A stretch of DNA of 64,000 bases, taken from NCBI GenBank assembly GCA_963696025.1, contig CAVOII010000010.1:713496-777495 (forward strand), given 5' to 3'. The stretch's first letter is position 1. Every line of letters starts with the position of its first letter. Shown here piece by piece: positions 51,090-59,610 of the stretch. The DNA is from JABCYV01 sp963696025 (GTDB lineage Bacteria; Acidobacteriota; Terriglobia; Terriglobales; Acidobacteriaceae). The notes beneath the pieces are model-generated. The model was not told the DNA's origin. It saw only the letters and a program-made list of their open reading frames with translations, and made no database searches. Position numbers and translations under genes: made by a program.

Positions 51090-53462
51090 TCACTCCGCCA
51101 CCCTCACTTCCCCCTCGGCCCGCAACGCCTTCTCCAGTGCATTCTCATATTCGTCCCGCAATTCCGAAACTGCCGCCGACACCACAACCCGGCCATCCAA
51201 CTTAATTTCCATTCGTTCGGGGACTGTCTCTCCGATCACTTCTGCAGACACGCCGTGCTTTGCCGCTACTTGTTGGATTCCCGCCAGGTTATCGCGGTCG
51301 CAAGAGATCACCACTCGGCTGGCATCCTCACCAAAGAGGACAAACTCCGGTGGCAGACCCTGCGAAACCAGGTTCACGCTCAGCCCAACGCCTTTACCGA
51401 AGGCCGATTCCGCCAGCGTCACTGCGATCCCACCGTCGGAACAGTCATGCGCCGATTCCAGCAGCTCGGCCTGCGCCATTTCGAGCAGCGCTTTCTGTAG
51501 CGCAGCTTCTTTCTGCAACTCCAGCTCAGGCGGATACCCCCACAAAGCTCCCAGAATCTTTTTAGCGTATTCCGACGAGCCAAACTCCGATTCCGCGTCC
51601 GTAGCGTCGCCCGGCTCGCATGCGCGCAGCAGAACAATCATTCGCCCCGGTCCGCGGAAATCCGGACACAAAGTTTTGTGAACATCCTCGAGAATGCCGA
51701 CGATCCCTAATACCGGTGTGGGATAAATTCCCTCGCCCAGAGTCTCGTTATAAAAACTGACATTGCCGCCGGTGATGGGCACCTCCAGTTCCTCGCAAGC
51801 TTTGGTGATGCCGTCGATCACTTGCGAGAACTGCCACATGATCTGCGGCTTCTCCGGATTACCGAAATTCAAACAGTTGGTTGCTCCCACCGGCGTCGCT
51901 CCTGTGCACGCCACATTGCGCGTAGCTTCAGCCACCGCGTGCATCGCTCCCAGCCGCGGATCGAGATAAGACCAGCGACCGTTGCCATCAAGCGCCATGG
52001 CCAGCCCACGCTGCGAGCCTTTAATTCGAATTACTCCGGCGTCGCCCGCACCGGGCCCCTCGACGGTATTGGTCTGCACCATGTGGTCATACTGTTGCCA
52101 AATCCAGCGCTTTCCGCATATATTCGGACTTGCCAAAAGCCGCTTCAAATTGTCCGTAAAATCTCCCGTTGCGGCCAGCTTGATTTCCTCCGGCATTTCC
52201 CGAGGGACCGGCGGTTCCCAGCGCTCCAGCGGACGTTTGTAGACCGGGGCATCATCGGTGAGAGCCTGGTTGGGAATCTCGGCGACCACTTGCCCGTGCT
52301 CGAGAACGCGCAGCTTGCCATCGTTAGTGACGCGTCCCACTTCCACTGCATCGAGACCCCACTTCTGAAATACGCGGAAAACTTCCTCTTCGCGTCCGTT
52401 TTGCACCACCAGCAACATGCGCTCCTGCGACTCGCTGAGCATGATCTCGTAGGGAGTCATGCTGGTCTCGCGCTGCGGCACCCGGTCGAGTTCGATTTCG
52501 ATTCCCACGTGTCCGCGCGCCCCCATCTCGCAGGTGGAGCAAGTCAGGCCGGCAGCGCCCATGTCCTGAATGCCGACGATAGCGCCGGTTTGCATGGCCT
52601 CGAGGCAAGCTTCCAGCAGAAGCTTTTCAAGAAACGGATCGCCAACTTGCACGTTGGGCCGCTTCGCCTCCGAAGCTTCGCTGAATTCTTCACTCGCCAT
52701 GGTCGCGCCGTGGATGCCGTCACGACCGGTTTTTGCCCCAACGTAAATCACAGGATTGCCCTCGCCTGAGGCTTTCGCGTAAAAAATCTGGTCGGTCCGC
52801 ACCAGACCGAGAGCAAAGGCATTCACCAGCGGATTGCCCGAGTAGCAAGCTTCAAATTTGGTTTCTCCGCCCAGGGTCGGTACACCGAAGCAGTTTCCGT
52901 ATGACGCAATTCCGCTGACGACTCCTTCCAAAAGAGAATGATTCTTCCGAATCTCTGTAATCGATGTAGGCGCGAGCGTCCCGCCCGTGCTCTCCTGTGT
53001 GGGGACGGGTCTCTGACCCATCCGGTCGCCGCTAGGCGACTTGACAATCGGCCCGAAACGCAGCGAATCCATCACCGCGACTGGCCTCGCGCCCATGGTG
53101 AAAATGTCACGCAGAATCCCGCCTACACCTGTGGCCGCGCCCTGAAAGGGCTCGATGAACGACGGATGATTGTGCGACTCAATCTTGAACGCGCATGCCC
53201 ACCCCTCTCCGATGTCTATGATGCCGGCGTTTTCGCCCGGGCCCTGCACCACAAGGCGGCTGCGCGTCGGCAGGCGCTTAAGATGAACCCGCGAGGACTT
53301 GTAGGAGCAATGTTCGCTCCACATCACGCTGAAAATGCCGAGTTCGGTGAGGCTGGGTTCGCGTCCACCGAGTAGACGCTGGATCTTTTCATATTCCTCG
53401 GGCCTGAGTCCGTGCTCCCGGATGAGCTCCGGAGTAATGGCTAGCGTCGGGGACAGGTTCAT
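51090..53462 (-). CDS. purL: Phosphoribosylformylglycinamidine synthase, small-type PurL
   Basis: A 790-residue ATP-dependent synthase converting FGAR to FGAM; the small type needs PurQ and PurS for glutamine use. Segments: ELGIFSVMWSEHCSYKSSR (within about 41-59), FKIESHNHPSFIEPFQGAATG, RDIFTMGARPVAVMDSLRFGP, IQDMGAAGLTCST, NVSFYNETLGEGIYPTPVLG and HDCSDGGIAVTLAES. Length is above the usual 720-745; the excess includes residues about 139-168, a Pro/Thr/Ser/Gly-rich insert encoded by palindromic repeats (52966-53040) placed between RFGP and the conserved LLEGVV block. The frame is intact, so the product is likely made. purQ and purS are not in the window; purF is downstream. Confidence 0.95.
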   Translation of the reverse strand: MNLSPTLAITPELIREHGLRPEEYEKIQRLLGGREPSLTELGIFSVMWSEHCSYKSSRVHLKRLPTRSRLVVQGPGENAGIIDIGEGWACAFKIESHNHPSFIEPFQGAATGVGGILRDIFTMGARPVAVMDSLRFGPIVKSPSGDRMGQRPVPTQESTGGTLAPTSITEIRKNHSLLEGVVSGIASYGNCFGVPTLGGETKFEACYSGNPLVNAFALGLVRTDQIFYAKASGEGNPVIYVGAKTGRDGIHGATMASEEFSEASEAKRPNVQVGDPFLEKLLLEACLEAMQTGAIVGIQDMGAAGLTCSTCEMGARGHVGIEIELDRVPQRETSMTPYEIMLSESQERMLLVVQNGREEEVFRVFQKWGLDAVEVGRVTNDGKLRVLEHGQVVAEIPNQALTDDAPVYKRPLERWEPPVPREMPEEIKLAATGDFTDNLKRLLASPNICGKRWIWQQYDHMVQTNTVEGPGAGDAGVIRIKGSQRGLAMALDGNGRWSYLDPRLGAMHAVAEATRNVACTGATPVGATNCLNFGNPEKPQIMWQFSQVIDGITKACEELEVPITGGNVSFYNETLGEGIYPTPVLGIVGILEDVHKTLCPDFRGPGRMIVLLRACEPGDATDAESEFGSSEYAKKILGALWGYPPELELQKEAALQKALLEMAQAELLESAHDCSDGGIAVTLAESAFGKGVGLSVNLVSQGLPPEFVLFGEDASRVVISCDRDNLAGIQQVAAKHGVSAEVIGETVPERMEIKLDGRVVVSAAVSELRDEYENALEKALRAEGEVRVAE
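52966..53040. repeat. Palindromic repeat inserted in frame inside purL
   Basis: Two subelements adjoin: GTAGGCGCGAGCGTCCCGCC (52966-52985), related to the spacer repeat at 19726-19755 (15 identical bases), and TGTGGGGACGGGTCTCTGAC (52998-53017) with CCATCCG, related to the purF-purL spacer copy. It closes with the palindrome GTCGCCGCTAGGCGAC (53026-53041). Confidence 0.75.
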
Positions 53463-53579
53463 GGCGGTACGACTATTGTCGCATTTCGTAGCGAGGCTGG
53501 ATAGACAAAGCTTGTGGAGCGAGCGCGCGCGAAGGTGCGGGCGCCCGTCAAGCGTTTACCGCCTTATACTGTTCTTCCC

Positions 53580-55472
53580 ATGAAATCCGTCATCGTCGGC
53601 ACGGCCGGACACATTGATCACGGAAAAACTGCGCTGGTGAAGGCGTTAACCCGCATCGACGCCGACCGCTTGGAGGAGGAAAAGCGGCGTGGCATCACCA
53701 TTGATATCGGTTTCGCGCATCTGGAGTTGCCTGCGCCCGACGGTGACATCCTGCGCCTGGGCTTTGTGGATGTCCCGGGCCACGAGCGTTTCGTGCGCAA
53801 CATGCTGGCCGGTATCGGCGGAATTGATCTGGTATTGCTGGTGATTGCCGCCGACGAGTCTATCAAGCCACAAACCCGGGAACACTTCGACATCTGCCGA
53901 TTGCTCTCGGTGCGACGTGGAATCACCGTGCTCACGAAATCCGACATGGTGGATCCCGAAACCCTCGAAGTAGTGCGACTCGAAGTCGATGAATTTCTGC
54001 GGGGATCGTTTCTCGGTCCCCCCAGTCCGATTGTCGCGGTTAGTTCGCTGTCTGGCGCCGGCGTTGAGCGGCTCAAACAGGAACTGGCAAAGGCTGCCGC
54101 CGAGGTTCCGAACAGGGACTCGAACGCTCTGGCTCGCCTCCCCATCGACCGTGTCTTCACCATGAAAGGCTTCGGAACAGTGGTGACCGGTACGCTGATT
54201 TCGGGAACGATCCGCAAAGAAGAAGAGTTAGAAGTTTTTCCCGACAGTCAGCGCGTGCGTGTGCGTGGTCTGCAGGTGCATGGGCAAACGGCTGAGCAGG
54301 CGCGGGCTGGAGAACGGACCGCGTTGAATCTGGCGGGGGTGACCAAGAGCGACCTCGCGCGTGGAATGATGCTGGCCCCGCCGCAGACATTTCGTCCCAC
54401 TTCTCGCGTGGAGGTGAAACTCTCTCTGCTGTCTTCGGTCAAGCTGCTGAAGGATCGGGCGCGGGTGCATCTTCACGCCTACACGTCCGAGACTATCGCC
54501 ACCGTCGTGTTGTACGACAAGAAGCAGATTGCACCTGGTGAAGAAGCATTCGCGCAATTGCGCTTGGCGGACGCAACTCTGCTGCTGCCGGGAGATCGTT
54601 TCATCATCCGCCAGTTTTCGCCCTTGGTGACGATCGGCGGCGGAGTCGTGCTGGATGCCACTCCGCTCCCCCGGCAGCCCGCGCAGGAAACTTTCTTGAA
54701 GGTTATGTCTTCGGGCGACGCGCAGATGATTCTCAGGACTAGAATCGCGCGGCGAAATCATGACGGACTGAGTATGCCGCAGCTGATCAGCGAAACCGGC
54801 TGGACCAAACAGACAATCGAAACGCACTTGGCTCAACCAGTGCAAGAGGGCCGAGTTCTAAGAATTGGCGACTTCTTAGTCCATGCGCCTGCGATCGAAG
54901 GGCTTAAGCTATTCGTCATGAGCGCTGTTGCTGATTTCCACCAAGCCAATCCGCTGGTCAGTGGGATCGGCAAAGAAGAACTCCGTGAATACGTGCGAGG
55001 CTCCACTGCGGTATTCGCCGCAGTAATCGGGATCCTGATCCGCGAAAAGAAGCTTGAGCTCGCTCGCGATTTGGTTCACCTGCCCGGCCGTGGGGTGTTG
55101 ATGAAAGACGAAGAGGCCGAGTCGAAGAAAACTATCGAGACCGCCTTCGCCTCCGCTGGCCTAAAGGTACCAGCTCTCAAAGACGTGCTGGCTGGACTGA
55201 AGGTCGACAAGACGCGATCACAAAAGATCGTCACCCTGCTCTTGCGCGACAAAGTCTTGATCAAGATTTCCGAGGACTTGGTATTTCACCATAGCGCGTT
55301 GGACGATTTACGGCGGAGTATGGCGGCGGAGAAAGCGAAGTCCCCCAAGATCGATGTTGCCCGATTCAAAGACCTGACTGGAGTCAGTCGCAAGTATGCG
55401 ATCCCATTGCTGGAGTATCTTGACCGAGAGCACGTAACCAAGCGAGTCGGCGATGAAAGAGTAATTCTCTAA
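53580..55472 (+). CDS. selB: Selenocysteine-specific elongation factor SelB
   Basis: A 630-residue GTPase that delivers Sec-tRNA(Sec) to UGA codons marked by a SECIS hairpin. Motifs: G1 GTAGHIDHGKT (7-17), G2 region RGITIDIGFAHLEL, G3 DVPGHE, G4 TKSD; then beta-barrel domains II-III with VFTMKGFGTVVTGTL, and C-terminal winged-helix repeats (about 375-630; LVHLPGRGVLM..., LTGVSRKYAIPLLEYLD) that bind the SECIS. ATG 53580 is chosen because the first strand begins directly; 22 extra codons back to 53514 are not conserved. It is divergent from purL (117-bp gap). selA, selD and a Sec tRNA are not visible in the window, so the rest of the pathway must be elsewhere. Confidence 0.95.
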   Translation: MKSVIVGTAGHIDHGKTALVKALTRIDADRLEEEKRRGITIDIGFAHLELPAPDGDILRLGFVDVPGHERFVRNMLAGIGGIDLVLLVIAADESIKPQTREHFDICRLLSVRRGITVLTKSDMVDPETLEVVRLEVDEFLRGSFLGPPSPIVAVSSLSGAGVERLKQELAKAAAEVPNRDSNALARLPIDRVFTMKGFGTVVTGTLISGTIRKEEELEVFPDSQRVRVRGLQVHGQTAEQARAGERTALNLAGVTKSDLARGMMLAPPQTFRPTSRVEVKLSLLSSVKLLKDRARVHLHAYTSETIATVVLYDKKQIAPGEEAFAQLRLADATLLLPGDRFIIRQFSPLVTIGGGVVLDATPLPRQPAQETFLKVMSSGDAQMILRTRIARRNHDGLSMPQLISETGWTKQTIETHLAQPVQEGRVLRIGDFLVHAPAIEGLKLFVMSAVADFHQANPLVSGIGKEELREYVRGSTAVFAAVIGILIREKKLELARDLVHLPGRGVLMKDEEAESKKTIETAFASAGLKVPALKDVLAGLKVDKTRSQKIVTLLLRDKVLIKISEDLVFHHSALDDLRRSMAAEKAKSPKIDVARFKDLTGVSRKYAIPLLEYLDREHVTKRVGDERVIL

Positions 55473-55490
55473 CTTCTCTGACCCGTAGAC

Positions 55491-56084
55491 TTACTGTACT
55501 TTTTGAACGCGGGCGATTAGCTTCTGGGCAAAATTCTCGTCCGAATCCGACCACAGCAACCGTCCGGTGGCGCCGGAATTTTGCTGCGCCTTGGTGGCGA
55601 AGTCCACCAGTTTCTGAACGTTCGCGCGCACTCGTGCTTCAGCCTCGCTGTTGAGTCGCACGCCTTCGTGAAGGAACGGGGTGTCAAGACCTAAGTCCAA
55701 CTGAATGTGCCCGTCCTGCTGATAAACTCCATCGTCAAACTCCAGGCCGTGAACCAGAAAGTTCACGCGTGACGGCTGCAGCGCCCAAGTTTTTCCATCT
55801 TCGGCCAGAATCCAAAGGTCCCAGAACGCCTCGAACAGGTAGGCGTAATCCTCATGCAGAAGATCGGAGGCGATCTGGACCGCCTCTGCGGGAGCAATTC
55901 CCGGGTGGAACCGCTGCTCCAGAATCGTGGCCTCGTCCCAGGATACGGGATGAAGCGCCACATAGCTGATGCCCGGCTGCTCGAGTGAGAACGGAAATTG
56001 CTGCATCACCGCCAGGACGCGGGGAAGCATCTCCTCCAGGTCGAAGCTGGGGAACCACAGACTGAGATATAGAGGATCAGGCAT
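55491..56084 (-). CDS. Conserved-looking protein of unknown function
   Basis: A 197-residue soluble protein with no recognised domain. It starts MPDPLYLSLWFPSF at ATG 56084; a GTG at 56096 could add four residues. Acidic and aromatic-rich: YAYLFEAFWDLWILAEDGKTW and LVHGLEFDDGVYQQDGHIQL give alternating beta/helix character. No signal peptide, membrane helix or catalytic motif is visible. It is convergent with selB, 18 bp apart. Codon use resembles neighbouring chromosomal genes, and it lies outside the integrated element. Confidence 0.7.
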   Translation of the reverse strand: MPDPLYLSLWFPSFDLEEMLPRVLAVMQQFPFSLEQPGISYVALHPVSWDEATILEQRFHPGIAPAEAVQIASDLLHEDYAYLFEAFWDLWILAEDGKTWALQPSRVNFLVHGLEFDDGVYQQDGHIQLDLGLDTPFLHEGVRLNSEAEARVRANVQKLVDFATKAQQNSGATGRLLWSDSDENFAQKLIARVQKVQ

Positions 56085-56548
56085 GCAAGAACTCACGATG
56101 CGGGTGAACCGGCGATTTTCATTGTAAATGCTCGCGAGCGGTAAGCGCGTCGCCTACACGAATGGCGGCAGCTTCATATCACTCGGGAATCGTGAGAAGC
56201 TGAGATCTCGGTTAAAAAATGGATAGTGAATCATTGTGAATCAACCGCTGAGAGATTCCCGACACTTCCTTACACTGCGCGAACAACTCCATGAATTAAT
56301 CTGTGTTTGCCAGAGCTCTAGTAGCACAAACGAACGGCCATCGCTCTTGAAAAGGAACACCATGAATGTGGAAGGCGACGCCGAAAGATGTAGGGATCGG
56401 CATTGCTACGACGTTCGCATGGAATGCGCCATGCTGGCGGCAGAGCCGTAGTCATCATCAGCTCATAACGAAGACCGTTCCAGTCATTCGGCCCGTAACC
56501 CGTACCGGGGCCGAGGATGGTAGAATTGTAAGTTCTTGATTCCTCAGT
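56085..56548. other. Spacer upstream of tRNA-Glu, no convincing gene
   Basis: About 460 bp. A possible small frame with AAAAGGA before ATG 56362 would encode 29 residues (to 56451), but nothing supports it. An imperfect GC hairpin TCGGCCC/GGGGCCGA lies near 56488-56514. TAGAAT (56521-56526), preceded by TGG, is a fair extended -10 box 22 bases before the tRNA. Confidence 0.5.
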
Positions 56549-56626
56549 GTCCCCGTCGTCTAGCCTGGCCTAGGACATCGCCCTTTCACGGCGGTAACAC
56601 GGGTTCAAATCCCGTCGGGGACGCCA
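56549..56626 (+). tRNA. tRNA-Glu, anticodon TTC
   Basis: A full cloverleaf can be drawn: acceptor GTCCCCG (56549-56555) pairs with CGGGGAC (56616-56622); anticodon arm CCGCC-type stem around CCTTTCACGG with anticodon TTC; T arm ACGGGTTCAAATCCCGT with the TTCAAAT loop; discriminator G and an encoded CCA (56624-56626). It closely follows the layout of Escherichia coli tRNA-Glu. Its 3' end is the probable attachment site of the element whose integrase follows. Confidence 0.97.
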
Positions 56627-56658
56627 AATCTAATCAACAACTTGGATGAGATTTGGCG
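56622..56658. repeat. Inverted repeat at the tRNA 3' end, candidate attL/integrase site
   Basis: CGCCAAATCT (56622-56631) and AGATTTGGCG (56649-56658) are perfect 10-bp inverted copies, the left one including the tRNA CCA end. Just beyond, ATGTAACG is repeated (56669-56676 and 56679-56686) as a 10-bp-spaced direct repeat, a spacing that suits integrase arm-type sites. The distal att copy would lie outside the window. Confidence 0.55.
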
Positions 56659-56685
56659 CGCTTCTTCATGTAACGGTATGTAACG

Positions 56686-57921
56686 TTAAGACAGGTGGTG
56701 CGCATTTCCTACCTCCGGCCTGGGTCTGGGAGCGATCAACTCTACCACCCTTGACTGTGCCTTCCGTTTCTCAGAAGTCACTGCCTGCGTGTAAACGTCC
56801 ATCGTGACCTTGATGGAAGCGTGACGCAGCAGCTCTTGCACAACCTTGGGGTCCTCCCTATTGGCGTGCAAGAGGTTTGAGTAGGTATGTCGAAACGTGT
56901 GCCAGCCGATATTGCCTATGCCCAGCCGTTTCGCCACCGGTTTGATGAACATCCTCATGATCGTCATCGGCCAATACGGCTGTTTGCCGCGTTTCGCCCC
57001 GGCACGGGGTGAATCGCTGGCAAACACCCAATCTTCTGGCTTTTGATATGGCGTGATTCTGTACCACGCCAATAGTTCTTCGATCATGAAGTCATCCAGG
57101 GGCACCGTTTTCTGCGATGCCTCTGTTTTCACCTTCCCGCTGACCATGTCAACAACCGACCGAGTGACACTCATCTGTTTGCAGGCGAAATCGAAGTCCC
57201 GCCACTGTAGCCCGATCAGTTCGCCGCAACGCAAGCCGCTGCCGCAATCCAGTAACACCATGGTGCGTTCTCTTTGCTGGAGAGCTGCGAACAAGCTTTG
57301 AAATTGTTCGACCTCCAGCGCCAGGGGAATGCTTTGCCTCTTTCCGCTCTGCCGCACGTACCTCATCGGGTTGGCAGCTTCGACTCGGGGAAGAAGTTCA
57401 TGTCGCATACCGTGGCGAAAAATCGCACTCATGATATTGCGGATCTTGACTTTGGTGCCCCCAGCCAGTGGTTTTCCTTTCTTGTTGCCGGTATCACGGA
57501 CTAAGCTGTCCAGCCACTCCTCCGTTGCTACCGACTTGATATCGCTCGGGCGGTAATTACCCCAGCGAGGAACTATCCACTTGCGCAAGTAGCTTTCGTT
57601 CCGATTCTTGGTTGAGTACGCCTTCTTATCGTGGTTGTCCATCCGCATCTCTCGCTCGCGGTAGTGTTCAATCAGCGACTTGAAGGTCGTAATCGTGGGA
57701 CTGCCCGTCTCAATGACCTCCCTGTTCACATTAGCTCGAAGGACCTCGATGTGCTGAAGTGCTGTTGCCCTAGTTTTAATTGCGGCAACGGTACCGACAA
57801 CAATGCATCGCATCCTCTTGCTGCCGTCCGGCTGCCTTTCTCTGTAGCGATACTCCCAAACTGCACCGGATTTTCGCTTGGATCGTGTTAAACAACCTTC
57901 TTGATAACGCGCTCTCCTCAT
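56686..57921 (-). CDS. Tyrosine recombinase (integrase) of the integrated element
   Basis: A 411-residue site-specific recombinase. ATG 57921 follows AAGGAGGAA at ideal spacing; upstream extension to 58014 is ignored. Residues about 5-60 are an N-terminal DNA-binding region (VWEYRYRERQPDGSKR), about 80-185 a SAM-like core-binding domain, and about 200-395 the catalytic domain with R231 (GSGLRCGEL), H341-x2-R344 (HTFRHTYS) and nucleophile Y377 (TMDVYTQA). It is transcribed toward the adjacent tRNA-Glu, 60 bp away, as in many islands integrated at tRNA 3' ends. It should mediate integration and, with the excisionase-like protein, excision. Confidence 0.93.
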   Translation of the reverse strand: MRRARYQEGCLTRSKRKSGAVWEYRYRERQPDGSKRMRCIVVGTVAAIKTRATALQHIEVLRANVNREVIETGSPTITTFKSLIEHYREREMRMDNHDKKAYSTKNRNESYLRKWIVPRWGNYRPSDIKSVATEEWLDSLVRDTGNKKGKPLAGGTKVKIRNIMSAIFRHGMRHELLPRVEAANPMRYVRQSGKRQSIPLALEVEQFQSLFAALQQRERTMVLLDCGSGLRCGELIGLQWRDFDFACKQMSVTRSVVDMVSGKVKTEASQKTVPLDDFMIEELLAWYRITPYQKPEDWVFASDSPRAGAKRGKQPYWPMTIMRMFIKPVAKRLGIGNIGWHTFRHTYSNLLHANREDPKVVQELLRHASIKVTMDVYTQAVTSEKRKAQSRVVELIAPRPRPEVGNAHHLS

Positions 57922-58116
57922 GGATTCCTCCTTGTGAGAGCGCAGGTGGTGGGTTGAATCTACCCGACTGTGCGTCCCAATGTCCACTGTCGCCACGAAG
58001 AAACCAACAATCAACTTCGCGATTCAGTGACAAATCGACCTGCGGAAGCAAAACGTCGCGCCCACCGCTATTTGACTAGATAAAACCGCACCTCTGTCGG
58101 CGCCGTACGGTACTGC

Positions 58117-58344
58117 TCAGACGAACTGAGACCGGAGCCAGTCGTCTAGTTCTGACACATAAAAGTGCCAGCGCTTCCGTTCTGTCCCGACCGGGTGAGC
58201 GGGCAGTGTCCCCTCACGGGCCATGCGCAGCACGGTTTTCGGGTGCATGTTGAGAAAACGAGCTGCATATTGTTGACTCACGGGCGCCTCTCGAACCGAA
58301 TGTGAGGGCTCGTGTGAAGCAATTCGATTAGGCTGGGTCGACAT
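58117..58344 (-). CDS. Excisionase-like helix-turn-helix protein
   Basis: A 75-residue protein with one MerR/excisionase-type winged helix: VSQQYAARFLNMHPKTVLRM (about 22-41), then AREGTLPAHPVGTERKRWHF as wing, and VSELDDWLRSQ. This is the HTH_17 pattern of Xis and related recombination directionality factors. GAGG lies 6 bases before ATG 58344. It sits upstream of the integrase on the same strand, 195 bp away, fitting an xis-int pair. It could alternatively regulate transfer genes. Confidence 0.8.
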   Translation of the reverse strand: MSTQPNRIASHEPSHSVREAPVSQQYAARFLNMHPKTVLRMAREGTLPAHPVGTERKRWHFYVSELDDWLRSQFV

Positions 58345-58913
58345 AGAATCCTCGTTCCATCTCTGCGGTCCCTTTTGGCTGTTGGAGTCCGCACGGAACC
58401 GGCGATGTCAGCCAATTTGCTTCATTAATGCAGCCGTGTCCAACAACTTCTCGTCACTCTGTTATTCCTGCCAGGAATATCAGACAGCGGCAAGCCGGTT
58501 TGTCACATCGCTTTTTGCCGGGGAAATCGTCCTGCGGATGCGGAACAGCCCCTTTAGAAAAACTGAGTCAAGTAGACACCGACAGACTCATTTGCCTAAG
58601 CGATAAGCACTTGGACACAAGCTCGTGGGAAAATGATTTCGCGTTCCCAGACAACGCAAGGGTATCCCCGAGACGCCCAACCCAATCCCTTACGTTTGCT
58701 ATTTTCACCGCAACCTTCGCCAACCGATCGCTTTCCTGTGGACGCCTCCACGCAAACTCTCCGGCCAAAAAGTCCATTCTGCTTGGTCGCGAGACCATGG
58801 TCCGCTGTTAGTCCCCCTAGGAATAACAGAGTGACGAGAAGTTGTTGGACATCCTGATTGAGTCGGATTAGGTTTGCGCCACGAGCTGCCGATTTGAGGC
58901 GCGGGAGGTCCAA
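58345..58913. other. Spacer between the excisionase-like and T4SS genes, holding a MITE-like element
   Basis: About 570 bp without a supported gene. Most of it is the 415-bp inverted-repeat element; the 62 bp after it contain the GGGAGG ribosome binding site of virB2 (about 58902-58907). Divergent promoters for xis-int and for the T4SS genes must lie here or inside the element. No relaxase gene or typical oriT nick site was recognised. Confidence 0.6.
58437..58851. mobile_element. MITE-like element with perfect 33-bp terminal inverted repeats
   Basis: The left end (58437-58469, beginning TGTCCAACAACTTCTCGTCA) and the right end (58819-58851, ending in the exact complement) match at all 33 positions and enclose 349 bp. 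The ends are TG...CA. No transposase can be fitted in the interior in any frame. No target-site duplication is visible: GCAGCCG precedes and TCCTGAT follows. It is best read as a non-autonomous derivative of an insertion sequence, with the family unidentified. Confidence 0.7.
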
Positions 58914-59249
58914 ATGCCACGTTGGTTCCGAGTCCATTCCATCCACCAAATCCGGCGTCTTCATCGGTCGAAATGCGTCGGTCCAACCGTCGTTATTCTT
59001 GCCCTACTTTTCCTCGTGCCTACGGCCGCGATGGCTCAGGGTTCACCGTTCGACACCGGCTTCAACGCAATCCAAAGCCTTTTCACCGGCACTATCGCAA
59101 AGGTTGCAAGTCTGGTTGCAATCGTGATCGGTGGCTACGGCTTCGCGCACGGGGAACCAGGTGCGAAAAAGGCGCTCGCGGGCGTTGCCGCCGGAACGGG
59201 CATCGCCGTTCTCGCGGTGAATGTCCTGAGTTGGCTCTGGGGAGTGTAG
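58914..59249 (+). CDS. virB2: VirB2/TrbC-type T4SS pilin
   Basis: A 111-residue pilin precursor. GGGAGG precedes ATG 58914. Residues about 1-42 form a long signal sequence (VVILALLFLVPTAAMAQ); the mature part has two hydrophobic helices, IAKVASLVAIVIGGYGFAHG and ALAGVAAGTGIAVLAVNVLSW, joined by a short basic loop EPGAKK, the normal layout of VirB2/TrbC pilins. It would be inserted in the inner membrane and polymerised into the conjugative pilus. It opens the T4SS cluster, with virB3 58 bp downstream. Confidence 0.85.
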   Translation: MPRWFRVHSIHQIRRLHRSKCVGPTVVILALLFLVPTAAMAQGSPFDTGFNAIQSLFTGTIAKVASLVAIVIGGYGFAHGEPGAKKALAGVAAGTGIAVLAVNVLSWLWGV

Positions 59250-59307
59250 CGGCTGTTTGTCGCTCTGCCCGCGATCCCGTTGCGTGCCACGCTGAAACGA
59301 GAATGAT

Positions 59308-59610
59308 ATGCCCGACAAAGCACAGCAGAAACGCCGCACAAATCGAGTCTTCAAGAGCCTGCACAAGCCGCTCACCTACTTGGGCGTGGAACGCACACTC
59401 TTCTACTTCGTCTGCGTCGGCGCAGTGGGGGCCTTCAATCTCTTCAATTCCATCCTCGCAGGTATCGCCGTCTTCATTGGCGGCTTTGCCTTCGGCCATT
59501 GGGTAACGAACAGCGATCCGGCATTCCTCCGCATCCTCGCAAAGTCCGAACGCTACAAGCTGCGCTATGACGCCGCGAAGCAGCAAGTTCCCCGCGTGGA
59601 GGTAGTGTGA
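59308..59610 (+). CDS. virB3: VirB3-type T4SS inner-membrane protein
   Basis: A 100-residue protein with an N-terminal basic segment, the VirB3 opening FKSLHKPLTYLGVERTLFYF (about 15-34), a hydrophobic hairpin (VCVGAVGAFNLFNSILAGIAVFIGGFAFGHW), and the NSDPAFLRILAKSERYK motif (about 68-84) typical of the family. VirB3 works with VirB4 in pilus assembly. Its stop codon overlaps the virB4 start (TGATG), indicating translational coupling. Confidence 0.9.
   Translation: MPDKAQQKRRTNRVFKSLHKPLTYLGVERTLFYFVCVGAVGAFNLFNSILAGIAVFIGGFAFGHWVTNSDPAFLRILAKSERYKLRYDAAKQQVPRVEVV

Noticed and set aside
56236..56451. 71-codon frame upstream of tRNA-Glu
   Set aside because: No recognisable domain and spacer-like composition; an internal ATG with AAAAGGA would encode only 29 residues. 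Not enough evidence for a gene.
58596..58964. Open frames inside and across the MITE-like element
   Set aside because: They cross the inverted repeat ends, have no ribosome binding sites or family resemblance, and arise partly from the mirrored ends.
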